A stretch of 64,000 bases of DNA from Nematocida parisii ERTm1 (lineage: Eukaryota > Microsporidia), in assembly GCF_000250985.1 (NCBI RefSeq), contig NW_013524646.1, forward strand, positions 62,001-126,000, written 5' to 3'. The position numbers were made by a program, and so were the translations under genes. The notes under the pieces are model-generated. The model was not told the origin of the DNA. It did not search any database and worked only from the letters and a program-made list of their open reading frames with translations. Positions 9,949 to 19,183 of the stretch are shown in pieces; positions within the stretch are counted from its first letter, which is position 1, and the number at the start of each line of letters is the position of its first letter.

Positions 9949-12831
9949 TTATGCATAGAATTCTTCCATAAATGAAATATTTCTGGTGGCTGCAAAGAGA
10001 GAGTGCGCCATCTCTAAAACAATCACGAACGTATCCATTGAATACGGAACATCATCTGCTAGTAAATTGGGTGCTACAATGTTTACAATGCTCTGATAGG
10101 ACATAAAATTAGTCTCTTCATACTTTGCCACTTGTTCAACAGTATAAACAACATGCTTTAACAGCCAGAGCGTATTTGATCCCATTGTGGCAAGCATCAT
10201 TAGTCCCATACCATAATCAACCTTTTCCAGTGGAACCTTTCCTGCTCTCTCTGCTATAGCTACATATAAATACTTTGACACTACCCCGCCATTGTAGTTT
10301 CTGATATATCTGTTGAATACCATAGAGAGGGCACGTAATTGGTCTGGGTTCTTCTTGATTTCTTCATAATCCACGGGTTCTTCCCTGTCAATCCAGGCTG
10401 CATACTTCTCTGTAACATCCACTGTCTCTGGGGTTTTTCTGTATACATAGCCCGGAGTGTACTTTATCAGATCAACTAGGGCTTTGGATACGTTTAAGAA
10501 CCCATGGGAAACCCGCTGTGAAGAATTCTTTGTGAATATTACCTCTGAATCCATCTCCTCCCTTCTGGAAACCTCCCAGTTGTGTAACTCTTCCTCTACA
10601 CTGGGAAGAACTTCCTGTTTCTTAAAGAATGACTCAAATGCACTGGATACTTTTTTCATTAGCCGTTTAACCCCTTTTAACTTGGGCTTTTCCCTTGCCT
10701 TATGTAACTCCTTCTCTTTCTTCTCCCTCTCCAGTGCAATGAGCTTTTCAATAGTTCTTTCTTTAAGCATGTCCATATACTTTGTGACTATTATGTCATC
10801 ACGTAGGTGCATAAGTATTTCACTGTCAGGGCGTGCATTCAGAATCTCTGAATACGCATCTCTGAACATACTGCGCCTGCACACTCTAATCTCCTCAACT
10901 GCCAGTACATCAGTGAAGTTCCTGTCGTATAGCCTCTTCACTTTGTTGTAAATGCTTGGAGCGCACTTAAAAAGATTCTTTAAGTGGTCAGGAACATTCC
11001 GAGAGTAGAAGCACGCATACTTTAACCCACCGAAATACTGCCGTAGTTCATCGATCCGCTTGCCTCTTTTCTCTGACTCTTCCTGCACATCTATTGCCGC
11101 TGAGAGTTTCTTTAAGTGCTGATCCTCCTCCCCAACAGAATACACTTTGCACCGCATGTCAGAACACGGCTGCTCTTTTGGTGACTGCCCTACACCACCA
11201 CTCACAGGAGTGCTAAAAATAGATGAACTTGGACTTGCCTTTTTCACAAGGGGCGCCGATGAAATTGTGCGTATTACAGATGGAATATTCGCAGAAACAT
11301 CATTGGGTGATGCAGCCTCTTCAACACACGCCTCTGCTGGTGTGCTTGATACTGACTCTGGTAAATCCAGCGTAGAAGCAGTAAAAGACGGCTCAGCTGG
11401 CTCAGCTGGCTTTTCTTGTTTTTCTACTGCAGCAGACTCTGAAATATTTGCTGTTTCTAGTCCCTCCATAGCTATATCTGCAATTTCCTCGGGCTGCGCA
11501 ACAGTCTTGTACACTTTCGAGAAGTACGGGAATTCAGCATGTGCCTTCTTTGAATAGGCACTATTGCTTGGCTTAGACCCAGTCCCCATAAACCTTTCCC
11601 ATACTCTGGCACACTCCTCAACCAATGCATCAATAACAATCTCCTGCTCTGGAGTGACTTTTTGTGGTAGGACCAACTTGCTCCCCAAAAGAATCTTATT
11701 GATCATCATTATCTCACCTCGGATGATTTTAAGTTCTCGCTCCCTGCTGGGAGACTTTCCCATCGCAGCAATAACTTCATCACAAATTTTAATGGACTCC
11801 AGAAGAATGGCTTCTGCTCTCTTCTGCTTCTCCTCAGGCAGATTAAATAACTCGTCTGCCTCTGCTGATAAAAGACGTGTATACGGAAGAATGTCTTCTT
11901 TAGTTGCACCGCATGTGGTTAAAACATTAATTATTCCTTGTATCAGTGGTGCATACATATACACTTTGGCATCCTTTAGTAGCTCTCTAATGGGATACCC
12001 CTTTGTGTCACTGCACGCCAGCTCCACCACATTCTCAAAGTACTTCTTCCTGATTACGCGCAGGCCACCAACTATCCCCCCACCAATCAATAAAGGAGGA
12101 GAATAGTCACGGCACGCTCTGTCAACCTGCAAAATAAAAGAAACTTCCTTCATTGAAGAGGGTGTCTCTCCCGCCCTCTCCATAGTACGAGTGTACAGCT
12201 CCCTAACCATGGACCACGCACCAGTGTCCTGTCCTGTTAGTATGCTATCTTTGCTCTGATATATGGCAAAGTGGAAGTCTTTCAGAATATCAGAGTATGT
12301 CATATCCTGCACAGAAGTATTCGTGTGGCTGGTCCTTCTGAACAGTCGCATGGGCCAGTGCGTAATGACATTGGCTCTCCTTTTAATGGTCGATATGTTG
12401 CTGCTGTCCTTGAGAGTGTGCTTTCCCACTCCAAATACATTATTCATAAGATTTTCGAAAAAATCTCGGCTAAAATCCCCCACCAGGGCAGATGCTCTAG
12501 ACTCAATTACCCTGTAAATCGCCTGAAACTCACCCCTAACAGTATTCTGCTCATCTGCACACAGAATTATAAAGTATGCAAGTATATCCCTCGCCAAATT
12601 AGCAAGCACATACACTTTTGTTCTGGGGTGCTCCATGGACCCTTTTAGCCCACAGAATATTGCCCTGTCTAACATATCAGAGAAACTCTGCTGTCTGCTC
12701 CTGTGGGTGCATATTAGATGCCTTGCCCCTAATTTAAAGTGTGGAAATAGTTTAGTCACTCTGTTGAAGATTTTAGTTATTTCTTCTGAATGGACTGTTC
12801 TTGTAATATAATTGCTCATGAAGTTGCGCAT
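9949..12831 (-). CDS. Large protein with C-terminal RhoGAP-like domain
   Basis: This 960-aa protein is unrecognised over most of its length. The last ~190 residues (about 771-945) look like a divergent RhoGAP domain. The segment PGYVYRKT (Arg at ~798) sits where the family has its arginine finger. NPDQLRALSMVFNRYIRNYNGG fits the helix preceding the usual LPEPL loop, and NTLWLLKHVV then NFMSYQSIVNIVAPNLL fits the family's conserved NLxxLxxLLxHL...NKMtxxNLAxxFgPnLl pattern. If active it would stimulate GTP hydrolysis on a Rho-type GTPase. Residues ~470-560 are a low-complexity Ala/Ser/Pro/Glu linker and ~640-720 are highly charged with coiled-coil character. The N-terminal 450 residues appear helical. 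The RhoGAP reading is inferred from pattern. Confidence 0.6.
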   Translation of the reverse strand: MRNFMSNYITRTVHSEEITKIFNRVTKLFPHFKLGARHLICTHRSRQQSFSDMLDRAIFCGLKGSMEHPRTKVYVLANLARDILAYFIILCADEQNTVRGEFQAIYRVIESRASALVGDFSRDFFENLMNNVFGVGKHTLKDSSNISTIKRRANVITHWPMRLFRRTSHTNTSVQDMTYSDILKDFHFAIYQSKDSILTGQDTGAWSMVRELYTRTMERAGETPSSMKEVSFILQVDRACRDYSPPLLIGGGIVGGLRVIRKKYFENVVELACSDTKGYPIRELLKDAKVYMYAPLIQGIINVLTTCGATKEDILPYTRLLSAEADELFNLPEEKQKRAEAILLESIKICDEVIAAMGKSPSRERELKIIRGEIMMINKILLGSKLVLPQKVTPEQEIVIDALVEECARVWERFMGTGSKPSNSAYSKKAHAEFPYFSKVYKTVAQPEEIADIAMEGLETANISESAAVEKQEKPAEPAEPSFTASTLDLPESVSSTPAEACVEEAASPNDVSANIPSVIRTISSAPLVKKASPSSSIFSTPVSGGVGQSPKEQPCSDMRCKVYSVGEEDQHLKKLSAAIDVQEESEKRGKRIDELRQYFGGLKYACFYSRNVPDHLKNLFKCAPSIYNKVKRLYDRNFTDVLAVEEIRVCRRSMFRDAYSEILNARPDSEILMHLRDDIIVTKYMDMLKERTIEKLIALEREKKEKELHKAREKPKLKGVKRLMKKVSSAFESFFKKQEVLPSVEEELHNWEVSRREEMDSEVIFTKNSSQRVSHGFLNVSKALVDLIKYTPGYVYRKTPETVDVTEKYAAWIDREEPVDYEEIKKNPDQLRALSMVFNRYIRNYNGGVVSKYLYVAIAERAGKVPLEKVDYGMGLMMLATMGSNTLWLLKHVVYTVEQVAKYEETNFMSYQSIVNIVAPNLLADDVPYSMDTFVIVLEMAHSLFAATRNISFMEEFYA

Positions 12832-12874
12832 TAATAAGGTATTTATGCATTTGACACTTAAATTAATTTGCCCA

Positions 12875-12940
12875 TTTGGGAATAGACCAGCCTAGACGAA
12901 CCAGCCAATATTCCCAAATAAAGGCTAATGGCGGGTCTAT
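12875..12940. other. Overlapping alternative stems upstream of the RhoGAP-like gene
   Basis: TTTGGGAATA (12875-12884) is the exact reverse complement of TATTCCCAAA (12909-12918). ATAGACC (12882-12888), which overlaps the first arm, is the exact reverse complement of GGTCTAT (12934-12940). The two stems share bases and cannot form together. The loop also carries AGCC twice, with GGCT downstream. It lies 44 bp upstream of the start codon at 12831, on the side from which that gene is transcribed. Confidence 0.5.
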
Positions 12941-13553
12941 AGAACAAAGGCCCCACAAGAAAACCTAAATATAATTTATGCAATTTCGGGTAAATTAAAA
13001 TTTCACTTATAGACAGCCTAATTGTATAGAATTAGTCTACAATACAACAGAATATAAAGTGCCACTAAAACTACCATATAATATACTAAAAATACCAGAA
13101 ATGCCATGAAATATCTGTCTTAACTACTGTATAAACATAAACAATATGAATTTAAACTAAACAGATTAATAACCATAAATTAATACTGTAATACTGTTAT
13201 TAATAGAAATTTCTAAGTTAATACAGGATTTCATGCGATTTCATGTACATTCTATATGGTATGTATATTATTTATATGGAATATAACGGCTAATTAATAA
13301 ATTCGAATATTTGAAAATATTGAATATGTACACGTATTTCTACTTCCATGTACACATTCTATAAGTTGCCGAAATAAAATGTTTATGCAATTTTATTATT
13401 ATTTCAGTGTAATTAACACGTACACATCGAAATCCACTGAGTATAACTAGTGGCATACACTAAGCTGTTTATTCCCCCTGTCTCTAATGTGTAAACTGGA
13501 TCTACTCATGTAAACAGTGTCTTTATTTATTCTCCATTGTCCTTATATAGCTT

Positions 13554-13599
13554 CCCAGTGCTGTGGCAGCAGCTGTCATAACTTAATTAAATCACTGGG
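13554..13599. other. Hairpin-forming segment
   Basis: CCCAGTG (13554-13560) pairs exactly with CACTGGG (13593-13599), enclosing a relatively GC-rich loop with GGCAGCAGCTGTC. It lies about 105 bp downstream of the stop of the large-family gene on the minus strand. It could be a 3' structure or a small RNA; nothing identifies it. Confidence 0.3.
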
Positions 13600-13703
13600 G
13601 CCTATCAAGAGACATCTACACAAGATCAATGGCACTCAATGGCGATTATGGGATCCATACGCCCATGGAAACCAGCACACTAAATGACCAAAATACATCT
13701 AAG

Positions 13704-15638
13704 TTATTCTATAAACTTTTCAACTACATGGCATATAAAAGGAAAGTGTTTAATCGATGGAGTTGTCTTTTTTATATCGGAATGTATTTTTGGTATATTA
13801 TAAAGCTGTGAATCTAATGAATCAACAGCAACAATTGGACTACTAAATATTTCCATAGACCCATCTGAGTACAGTCCAATAATCACAGTAAATGTAGTGC
13901 GGTCCCTTGTATACTTCAATTTAATTTTGTGTGCAGTGCAGTTTGGTTCATGAGAATCCTTTGCTCCTTCATCAAGAATAAGGTCTAGTGTTAATTGCTT
14001 ACTTTTTTGAGTGCGATTACTACACCCCCTGGAAAAGAGTTTAAAAATCTTCTGCACAAACATGTGTAATTTTTCATTCTTCTTAAACACTATACTATTA
14101 ATTTCTCCATTTTCATTTTTATCTCCTAAACCACGGCAGGATTTTTTAAACATATCTATATATATTGCTTCTTCTGATATTCCAGCTAACCGCATGGTTA
14201 AATAGAACATATTTAAAAAATTCGTGTCTTTAATCTCTATATTCTTTGGGAGGTCTAGAGTAAATTTACTTATCGCATTAGAAACAATTCTACTCCACTC
14301 ATGGGGAATATCATAATCCATACTGTTTGGTCTGTCATACTTATTGAAGAATTCTTTTAATTCAGTTGATATGTTTTGAAGATGGTCTAGTTTGTACCGC
14401 TTTGCTCCCACATCAAATGCAAAGCAGCGGAATAAGTAGAGTAGCACCCTTTCCATGCCACGATTTCTCTGAGTGGATTTTTCTTCTATAGAAATACTTG
14501 AATTAGTACTGTGAAGAGTATTTTTAGGAATCGCCGGCATTATGTAATTCTTCTGTGTATAAAGAGCCGCATCAAGTCTGTTTAGATAGCATAAAAGTAT
14601 ATGCCGCCAATTGAAATTCGCCCTGCAAATAAAATACTTATTGAAAATTACTTGTGCATACCTACCAGTTTCTTTTGAGACGCTGGGACTGGTCCTCCTG
14701 TTTACAAGCAGACTATGCAGCATTCTAATAAAATCTTCTAATTTATCTATTGTTGTTAAATACTCATATATATACAGCTGTATAAGATACCGTGGACTAA
14801 ATATATAATCGGCCATCGAAAACTTAGTTGGGTCTAATGGCTCGCCATATATTCCCCCATTAGTAACTAATGGATTATTCCTATTATTTATAAAAAATTC
14901 AATTATTTCCTGTACATCTGAGTAGTATACGTCATCGTCTGAGTCTTCTGTGGACGCATCCAAATTATTAGATCCACAAGTAGATGGCTTGTTCTTTAAA
15001 GGGATTTCTAGTGTTATATGGTTCTCCCCCTTTAAAATAATTCTGTTATTTTTAATTTCTATTGGAGACTCTATGCCCTCTGAAAGAATTAGCAGCCAAC
15101 AAAGGATACTATTATTATACTCACTTGTTGGTTTGTTTTTAAGAAACCCATAGAATGACCTAGGATTCTTATTAAATATATTTGTACTATCACGGTCACT
15201 GTACGGAAATATTTTCTTCATTACACTCAGATAGCTTTTCTTATATTTATAAGTAGAATCTTCATTTTTCACAGAAGTGCTTTCATTTAATTCTGGGCTT
15301 AATTCTGGAATAGAGCTGGATAGCTTAGGAAATGGTTTTATAATACCCAATAACGTACATTGGTCTAATATGTGCATACCAAGTAAAAAGGATGGTCCAA
15401 ATAAGTCTATAATTATTGTATTATCTTTCAGTTTAAACTGCTTATAGATGTTCGCTATGTAAATTGCACCAACCTCATTGGATGTCAAGATTGCTTGTAC
15501 ATTCAGTATACACAGTAAGATTAAACCAAAGTAGAGTACTCCGCTGTTCAATATAAATTTTGAAATATTTCTATAATTATTTTGTCTGTTATGTGCTTTT
15601 CTTGTAATAATCGTTATTTTCTTTCTAAATTCATACAT
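13704..15638 (-). CDS. Large secreted-family protein, shorter member (NemLGF-like)
   Basis: This 644-aa protein has a basic N-terminus followed by a hydrophobic segment (~residues 31-50, LYFGLILLCILNVQ) that could be a signal peptide or anchor. It is a paralogue of the 949-aa protein at 29892-32741. Shared blocks are a Gly/Leu-rich FGPSFLLGMHILDQC region, LLILSEG, SPRYLIQLYIYEY, FAFDVGAKRYKLDHL and FKLFSRGC followed by a basic stretch. Order and spacing are conserved even though identity is low. No enzyme motif is visible. Families of this type, large, signal-bearing and fast evolving, are known from Nematocida, where members are exposed to the host; membership of a specific named family is inferred. 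Its neighbour is the degenerate ABCG gene. Confidence 0.72.
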   Translation of the reverse strand: MYEFRKKITIITRKAHNRQNNYRNISKFILNSGVLYFGLILLCILNVQAILTSNEVGAIYIANIYKQFKLKDNTIIIDLFGPSFLLGMHILDQCTLLGIIKPFPKLSSSIPELSPELNESTSVKNEDSTYKYKKSYLSVMKKIFPYSDRDSTNIFNKNPRSFYGFLKNKPTSEYNNSILCWLLILSEGIESPIEIKNNRIILKGENHITLEIPLKNKPSTCGSNNLDASTEDSDDDVYYSDVQEIIEFFINNRNNPLVTNGGIYGEPLDPTKFSMADYIFSPRYLIQLYIYEYLTTIDKLEDFIRMLHSLLVNRRTSPSVSKETGRYAQVIFNKYFICRANFNWRHILLCYLNRLDAALYTQKNYIMPAIPKNTLHSTNSSISIEEKSTQRNRGMERVLLYLFRCFAFDVGAKRYKLDHLQNISTELKEFFNKYDRPNSMDYDIPHEWSRIVSNAISKFTLDLPKNIEIKDTNFLNMFYLTMRLAGISEEAIYIDMFKKSCRGLGDKNENGEINSIVFKKNEKLHMFVQKIFKLFSRGCSNRTQKSKQLTLDLILDEGAKDSHEPNCTAHKIKLKYTRDRTTFTVIIGLYSDGSMEIFSSPIVAVDSLDSQLYNIPKIHSDIKKTTPSIKHFPFICHVVEKFIE

Positions 15639-15809
15639 ATTTTTGCTTACAGTATAAAATATATTTATATAAAAATTATTATAATTAAATATTTGAAATA
15701 TTTCTGATTTATTTTATACGATATAAGTATAGACTAAATATGGATTCTTTAATTAGCAATACTATCACAGTCCGTGTATATCATAGAAGATATGTGTATA
15801 CAGTTGAAA

Positions 15810-15821
15810 TAACCCGAATTA
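15810..15821 (-). repeat. TAACCCGA element overlapping a stop codon
   Basis: TAACCCGAATTA on the plus strand. Its last three bases read TAA on the minus strand and form the stop codon of the ABCG-type gene. Confidence 0.7.
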
Positions 15822-18209
15822 TCCTCTGGATTTAGGCAGGAAGTATTTATATGCAAATACTATGGATATAGAAAAAACAAGTATAGCAAATATCCATGCA
15901 CGTAGAGTACTCCATACTAAATAAAGCAATGACATGTTCTTAAGTGAAATAGATGATATTTCAAATGGTTCATGTGGTGTAGTCTTACCAAGAATTTGAG
16001 CTGTGTGTGCATTAAACTGGCTAAAGTCGGCGTATCTACTGATTAAGTACTCTTTGTACTCTGGATCTAGTTTGTTTCCAGATGAAGTGTTATTGGGTAT
16101 TATAAGTGCAAGAATTTCTGTTTTTAGCATTTTTAAGTGTGCTTCACTAACAGAATTTGCTGTTTCTGGTCTAACTGTGAATTTGTTTGTGTATAGCAGA
16201 ATGTGCTCTAAAACATGTGAAAATTGCAATACAGGACTAACTATCTGTATGACAATCTTCATTATGTAAAGGCATGCGTAAGACAATCCCCACATAAATG
16301 TACATGTCCAACCAGGGCTATAGTAATTACTTACTGAGGATAGAGTGTCCATTAGACTTGTAGATTTAAATATGAGAAGTGCACAGGAAAAATAATCAAG
16401 TTGTAATGTTTCATTTGGTGCTTTAAATAAGTAAATCACCAGCAAAGGAATCACATTTACTACAATTTGGTAGAGTACAGTTATGCATACATACTTTTTA
16501 AAAGAAGTCAAAAGAAACTGCAGTATAGTTCCGTGTAGAGCTATTAAACTACAGCACATAAACAAAATAGTAATGGGCAGTGCATGGCCAATTGTTGATG
16601 CATTTACTAAATTTGAGTCTATGCACCAATAAACACTAAAATATGCCAATACTGTCAGAATAAAAAAGGGGAGTGCTCTGCACAGAAGAACATCACACAT
16701 CTGTGCAATTATAAGTTCGGCCACTGTGAATTGATTTGAGCGTACTTGAGATCTTCTGGTTGTATAAAAATGTATATCTGAATAAAATACAGGACAGCCG
16801 ATGCACTGGATACATCCACCAAAAATAAACAGAAAATAAAACAGATACGTAAGAATAGAAATAAATCCATGATTTGCAGATACTCTGTGCATATCTGTGA
16901 TTATTTCTATAAATTCTGTATCATCACTATTTTTTTCCAATAGCTTCTGTTTAATTAATCGGAATATATTTGGAAACTGAAGAGATGAACTGCCTGCGGT
17001 GTATTTGTATATACTGTCATTCATATTTTCTGTGACTTTACTGTATAACTTAAACAAACACATATACCCCCATACAAAGTACACTGCAAACATCGCAATT
17101 ACTATTCCTGAGATATACGCATATGCATCCATATTCACAGGTGTAAGAATTATATTCCGTATGACTTCTTTACACCGAGGAAAGGATACTTTCACTTGTG
17201 ACCAAAGGAATAATGTATTTCTGTGCTTTACTGGTGCTTTGTCTATCTGGTCATTATTAGCTGCCTCATTGTTTCTTATACAGATATTATTAATTACTAG
17301 AATATTCTCATTAGAAATAGAATTATGATACTTGTTCTGTAATACCTCTATAAGATATTCTATAGAATACTTTTCCACGGGAAAGCATACTCCCCCTTCA
17401 GTGAAATAATTCTGTACTTGTAATGGACTGCCAAAGTATATAATAGATGTTTTGTACATAATAATCACATAATCAAATACATTTAGTACTTCCTGTGATA
17501 CTCTATCTACTCGCACTATATTACTACAATTTGTCAGTTTAATGGCAGATATAATATTTATATCTGTTTCTAAGTTTATACCTGATAACACACCATCCCA
17601 TACATTCACTTCATTTAACCCAAGCATTCCATGTATAAACAGAAACTTCTGTTTTTCTTCATCTGTCATTTCATTTAATAAGAGATCTTTTGACTGTATA
17701 AGACCTGTCATCGATAAATATTCATTTACGTCATATTCTGTCTTACCATGACACTTTGCAAGGAATAGGAGTGAATTAAATACGGAAATGGCATTAGAAG
17801 TATTTCTGGTTATATCTGACAGGATATAATTAACTCTGTGTAACCAGTTCTTACTCCTTCTTATTATAAGCGTATTACTAGTCCTGTCCCTAACATATAC
17901 ATTACTATGCGTTATATCTGAAGGAGTGCACATACCAGCAATACTTTCTAACATATATGACTTCTCATTATTATTTGGTCCTATAACAGCAATAAGCTTA
18001 TTCTCCGGTATAAACAGTGAAATATTATCTAAGAGAATATTCCCATCTAAAGTAGTCCGTTTATACTCTTTAAACTGAATGAGTATATGAGATAAATTAT
18101 CTGCATCTTGCATATACAGTGGCCCATTTATAGGACTGTCCCGTACTCCTCCATCTACATTCCTGGCCATATTCGGGTGTTTATGGTTCTTGTTCAGATC
18201 TGCACACAT
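15819..18209 (-). CDS. ABCG-type half transporter with degenerate ATPase domain
   Basis: This 796-aa protein has the ABCG order: nucleotide-binding domain first (~residues 40-310), then about six membrane spans from ~365. The fold is recognisable from the EYKRTTLDGNILLDNISLFIPENKLIAVIG lead-in (residues 48-77) and from the VFYSDIHFYTTRRSQ segment, matching the family's ER(x)2-3F motif before the third span. Catalytic motifs are eroded. Walker A is GPNNNEKS (77-84) where GxxGxGK[S/T] is expected. The signature LSGG is replaced by MTDE. The Walker B/D-loop region reads NVWDGVLSGIN, so the catalytic Glu is lost. Either it no longer hydrolyses ATP and works with a partner, or it is a receptor-like relic. 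A second in-frame ATG at residue 14 is possible. Substrate unknown. Confidence 0.8.
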   Translation of the reverse strand: MCADLNKNHKHPNMARNVDGGVRDSPINGPLYMQDADNLSHILIQFKEYKRTTLDGNILLDNISLFIPENKLIAVIGPNNNEKSYMLESIAGMCTPSDITHSNVYVRDRTSNTLIIRRSKNWLHRVNYILSDITRNTSNAISVFNSLLFLAKCHGKTEYDVNEYLSMTGLIQSKDLLLNEMTDEEKQKFLFIHGMLGLNEVNVWDGVLSGINLETDINIISAIKLTNCSNIVRVDRVSQEVLNVFDYVIIMYKTSIIYFGSPLQVQNYFTEGGVCFPVEKYSIEYLIEVLQNKYHNSISNENILVINNICIRNNEAANNDQIDKAPVKHRNTLFLWSQVKVSFPRCKEVIRNIILTPVNMDAYAYISGIVIAMFAVYFVWGYMCLFKLYSKVTENMNDSIYKYTAGSSSLQFPNIFRLIKQKLLEKNSDDTEFIEIITDMHRVSANHGFISILTYLFYFLFIFGGCIQCIGCPVFYSDIHFYTTRRSQVRSNQFTVAELIIAQMCDVLLCRALPFFILTVLAYFSVYWCIDSNLVNASTIGHALPITILFMCCSLIALHGTILQFLLTSFKKYVCITVLYQIVVNVIPLLVIYLFKAPNETLQLDYFSCALLIFKSTSLMDTLSSVSNYYSPGWTCTFMWGLSYACLYIMKIVIQIVSPVLQFSHVLEHILLYTNKFTVRPETANSVSEAHLKMLKTEILALIIPNNTSSGNKLDPEYKEYLISRYADFSQFNAHTAQILGKTTPHEPFEISSISLKNMSLLYLVWSTLRAWIFAILVFSISIVFAYKYFLPKSRG

Positions 18210-18398
18210 TCACTTTAAATTTTTAGATACCGCAGCATATTATTATTTTATTTTAATTAGAAATTATTTAATTTGAATATATCTAAAAGTCAAATGTATA
18301 TTATTTTTATTCAATAACCCGAAACTCTTTTAAATATTCTTATTAATAAGTACAAGTAGAGAGTACGCCTTACAGTGTAATTATATATTATGCGTATA

Positions 18399-18420
18399 TA
18401 TCGGGTTATTCGGGTTATAA
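18399..18420 (-). repeat. TAACCCGA element, tandem pair
   Basis: ATCGGGTTAT followed immediately by TCGGGTTATAA: two reverse-oriented units at a 10-bp period. Confidence 0.75.
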
Positions 18421-18460
18421 TAAGTATAATGTACTATTACTTATTACTTACCAACTGGAA

Positions 18461-18474
18461 TAACCCGAATTATA
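18461..18474 (+). repeat. TAACCCGA element
   Basis: TAACCCGAATTATA, a single forward unit about 65 bp downstream of the TAN1 stop side. Confidence 0.7.
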
Positions 18475-18540
18475 CTGTAGAAATACTGTGTTTATACTTG
18501 TATCTGACCAGTATTACCAAACATAGCACTATTAAAGTGA

Positions 18541-19155
18541 TTATTGTTTACGGGGTGCTCTAGTTATATTAAAATTACCTGGGCATGGTTTTAGTGCTCC
18601 TATAGCACAGAGATCCTTTACGATCTCAATCATAACCACTTTATCTGGGGTTTTAAGGTCTACCTTTCTGGGTATTTCAGCTGCAACCATTGTTATGATG
18701 TACTCACTGCTTACGTGTGAGCACAGTCTTTTTGACAGACTGATTCTAAATGATTCCTGGAGACCAATTGATGCACACACTTTTTTTGTCTCATGCAGAA
18801 GATTATCCATTGTGTAAGTAAATATTGAATTTACAGGTATAATCCTTCTGACGTGCTCTGCCCTGGTTGTAAGACTTATCATCATGTTGTATATCTCTAT
18901 TTCACTGTATTCTGTGTCATTCCTTATAAACAGTATGTCTGAGTCTCTTTTTCCTCCTAGGAGAGTGAATTCTATCTTTTTCATTTCCTCCTTTTCCTTT
19001 TTCAGTTGCTGCTGGATATCTTTCGGATCAGTTTCATCTGCGGTAGGTGAGCACTTGTTTTTAATATGAAACACTGCCATTTTTAAAAAGAGGAGCACTT
19101 CCTTAACACCATTATAATATTCTTTATCCACGCAAGTTACAACGAATCCGCCCAT
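18541..19155 (-). CDS. TAN1: THUMP-domain protein, TAN1-like tRNA acetylation factor
   Basis: This protein of about 204 aa resembles Tan1/THUMPD1, which binds tRNA and helps Kre33/NAT10 make ac4C12 in tRNA-Ser and tRNA-Leu. The core THUMP signature is visible: RRIIPVNSIFTYTMDNLL, then FRISLSKRLCSHVSSEYIITMVA, then the diagnostic KVDLKTPDKVVMIEIVKDLCAIGAL. The open frame extends to 19239, but that would overlap the SPB1 start on the other strand; the ATG at 19155 gives GGFVVTCVDKEYYNGVKE, matching the family start where a protein-modifying N-terminal strand begins. Residues ~45-65 are a lysine/glutamate linker. It diverges from SPB1 with only 28 bp between start codons. Confidence 0.8.
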   Translation of the reverse strand: MGGFVVTCVDKEYYNGVKEVLLFLKMAVFHIKNKCSPTADETDPKDIQQQLKKEKEEMKKIEFTLLGGKRDSDILFIRNDTEYSEIEIYNMMISLTTRAEHVRRIIPVNSIFTYTMDNLLHETKKVCASIGLQESFRISLSKRLCSHVSSEYIITMVAAEIPRKVDLKTPDKVVMIEIVKDLCAIGALKPCPGNFNITRAPRKQ

Positions 19156-19173
19156 AAAAAACAACAAAGTGAA

Positions 19174-19179
19174 AAATTT
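19174..19179. promoter_or_regulatory. AAATTT-like start signal shared by TAN1 and SPB1
   Basis: AAATTT is self-complementary and lies 4 bp before the SPB1 ATG and 18 bp before the TAN1 ATG. Signals of this type just upstream of start codons are known in microsporidia. The 28-bp gap leaves no room for separate promoters outside coding DNA. Confidence 0.6.
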
Positions 19180-19183
19180 AATA

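Larger units (their letters stand above)
12832..13703. other. Intergenic with two hairpin-forming segments
   Basis: About 870 bp lacking a credible gene. It contains a pair of overlapping inverted repeats at 12875-12940, a lone element with core TTTCGGGTAAA at 12984-12994, and a hairpin at 13554-13599. The rest is AT-rich. Confidence 0.6.
18210..18540. other. Intergenic with four TAACCCGA units
   Basis: About 330 bp of AT-rich sequence between convergently useful 3' and 5' ends of minus-strand genes. It holds units of the recurrent element at 18315-18324, 18399-18420 (tandem, reverse orientation) and 18461-18474. No open frame is supported. Confidence 0.6.
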
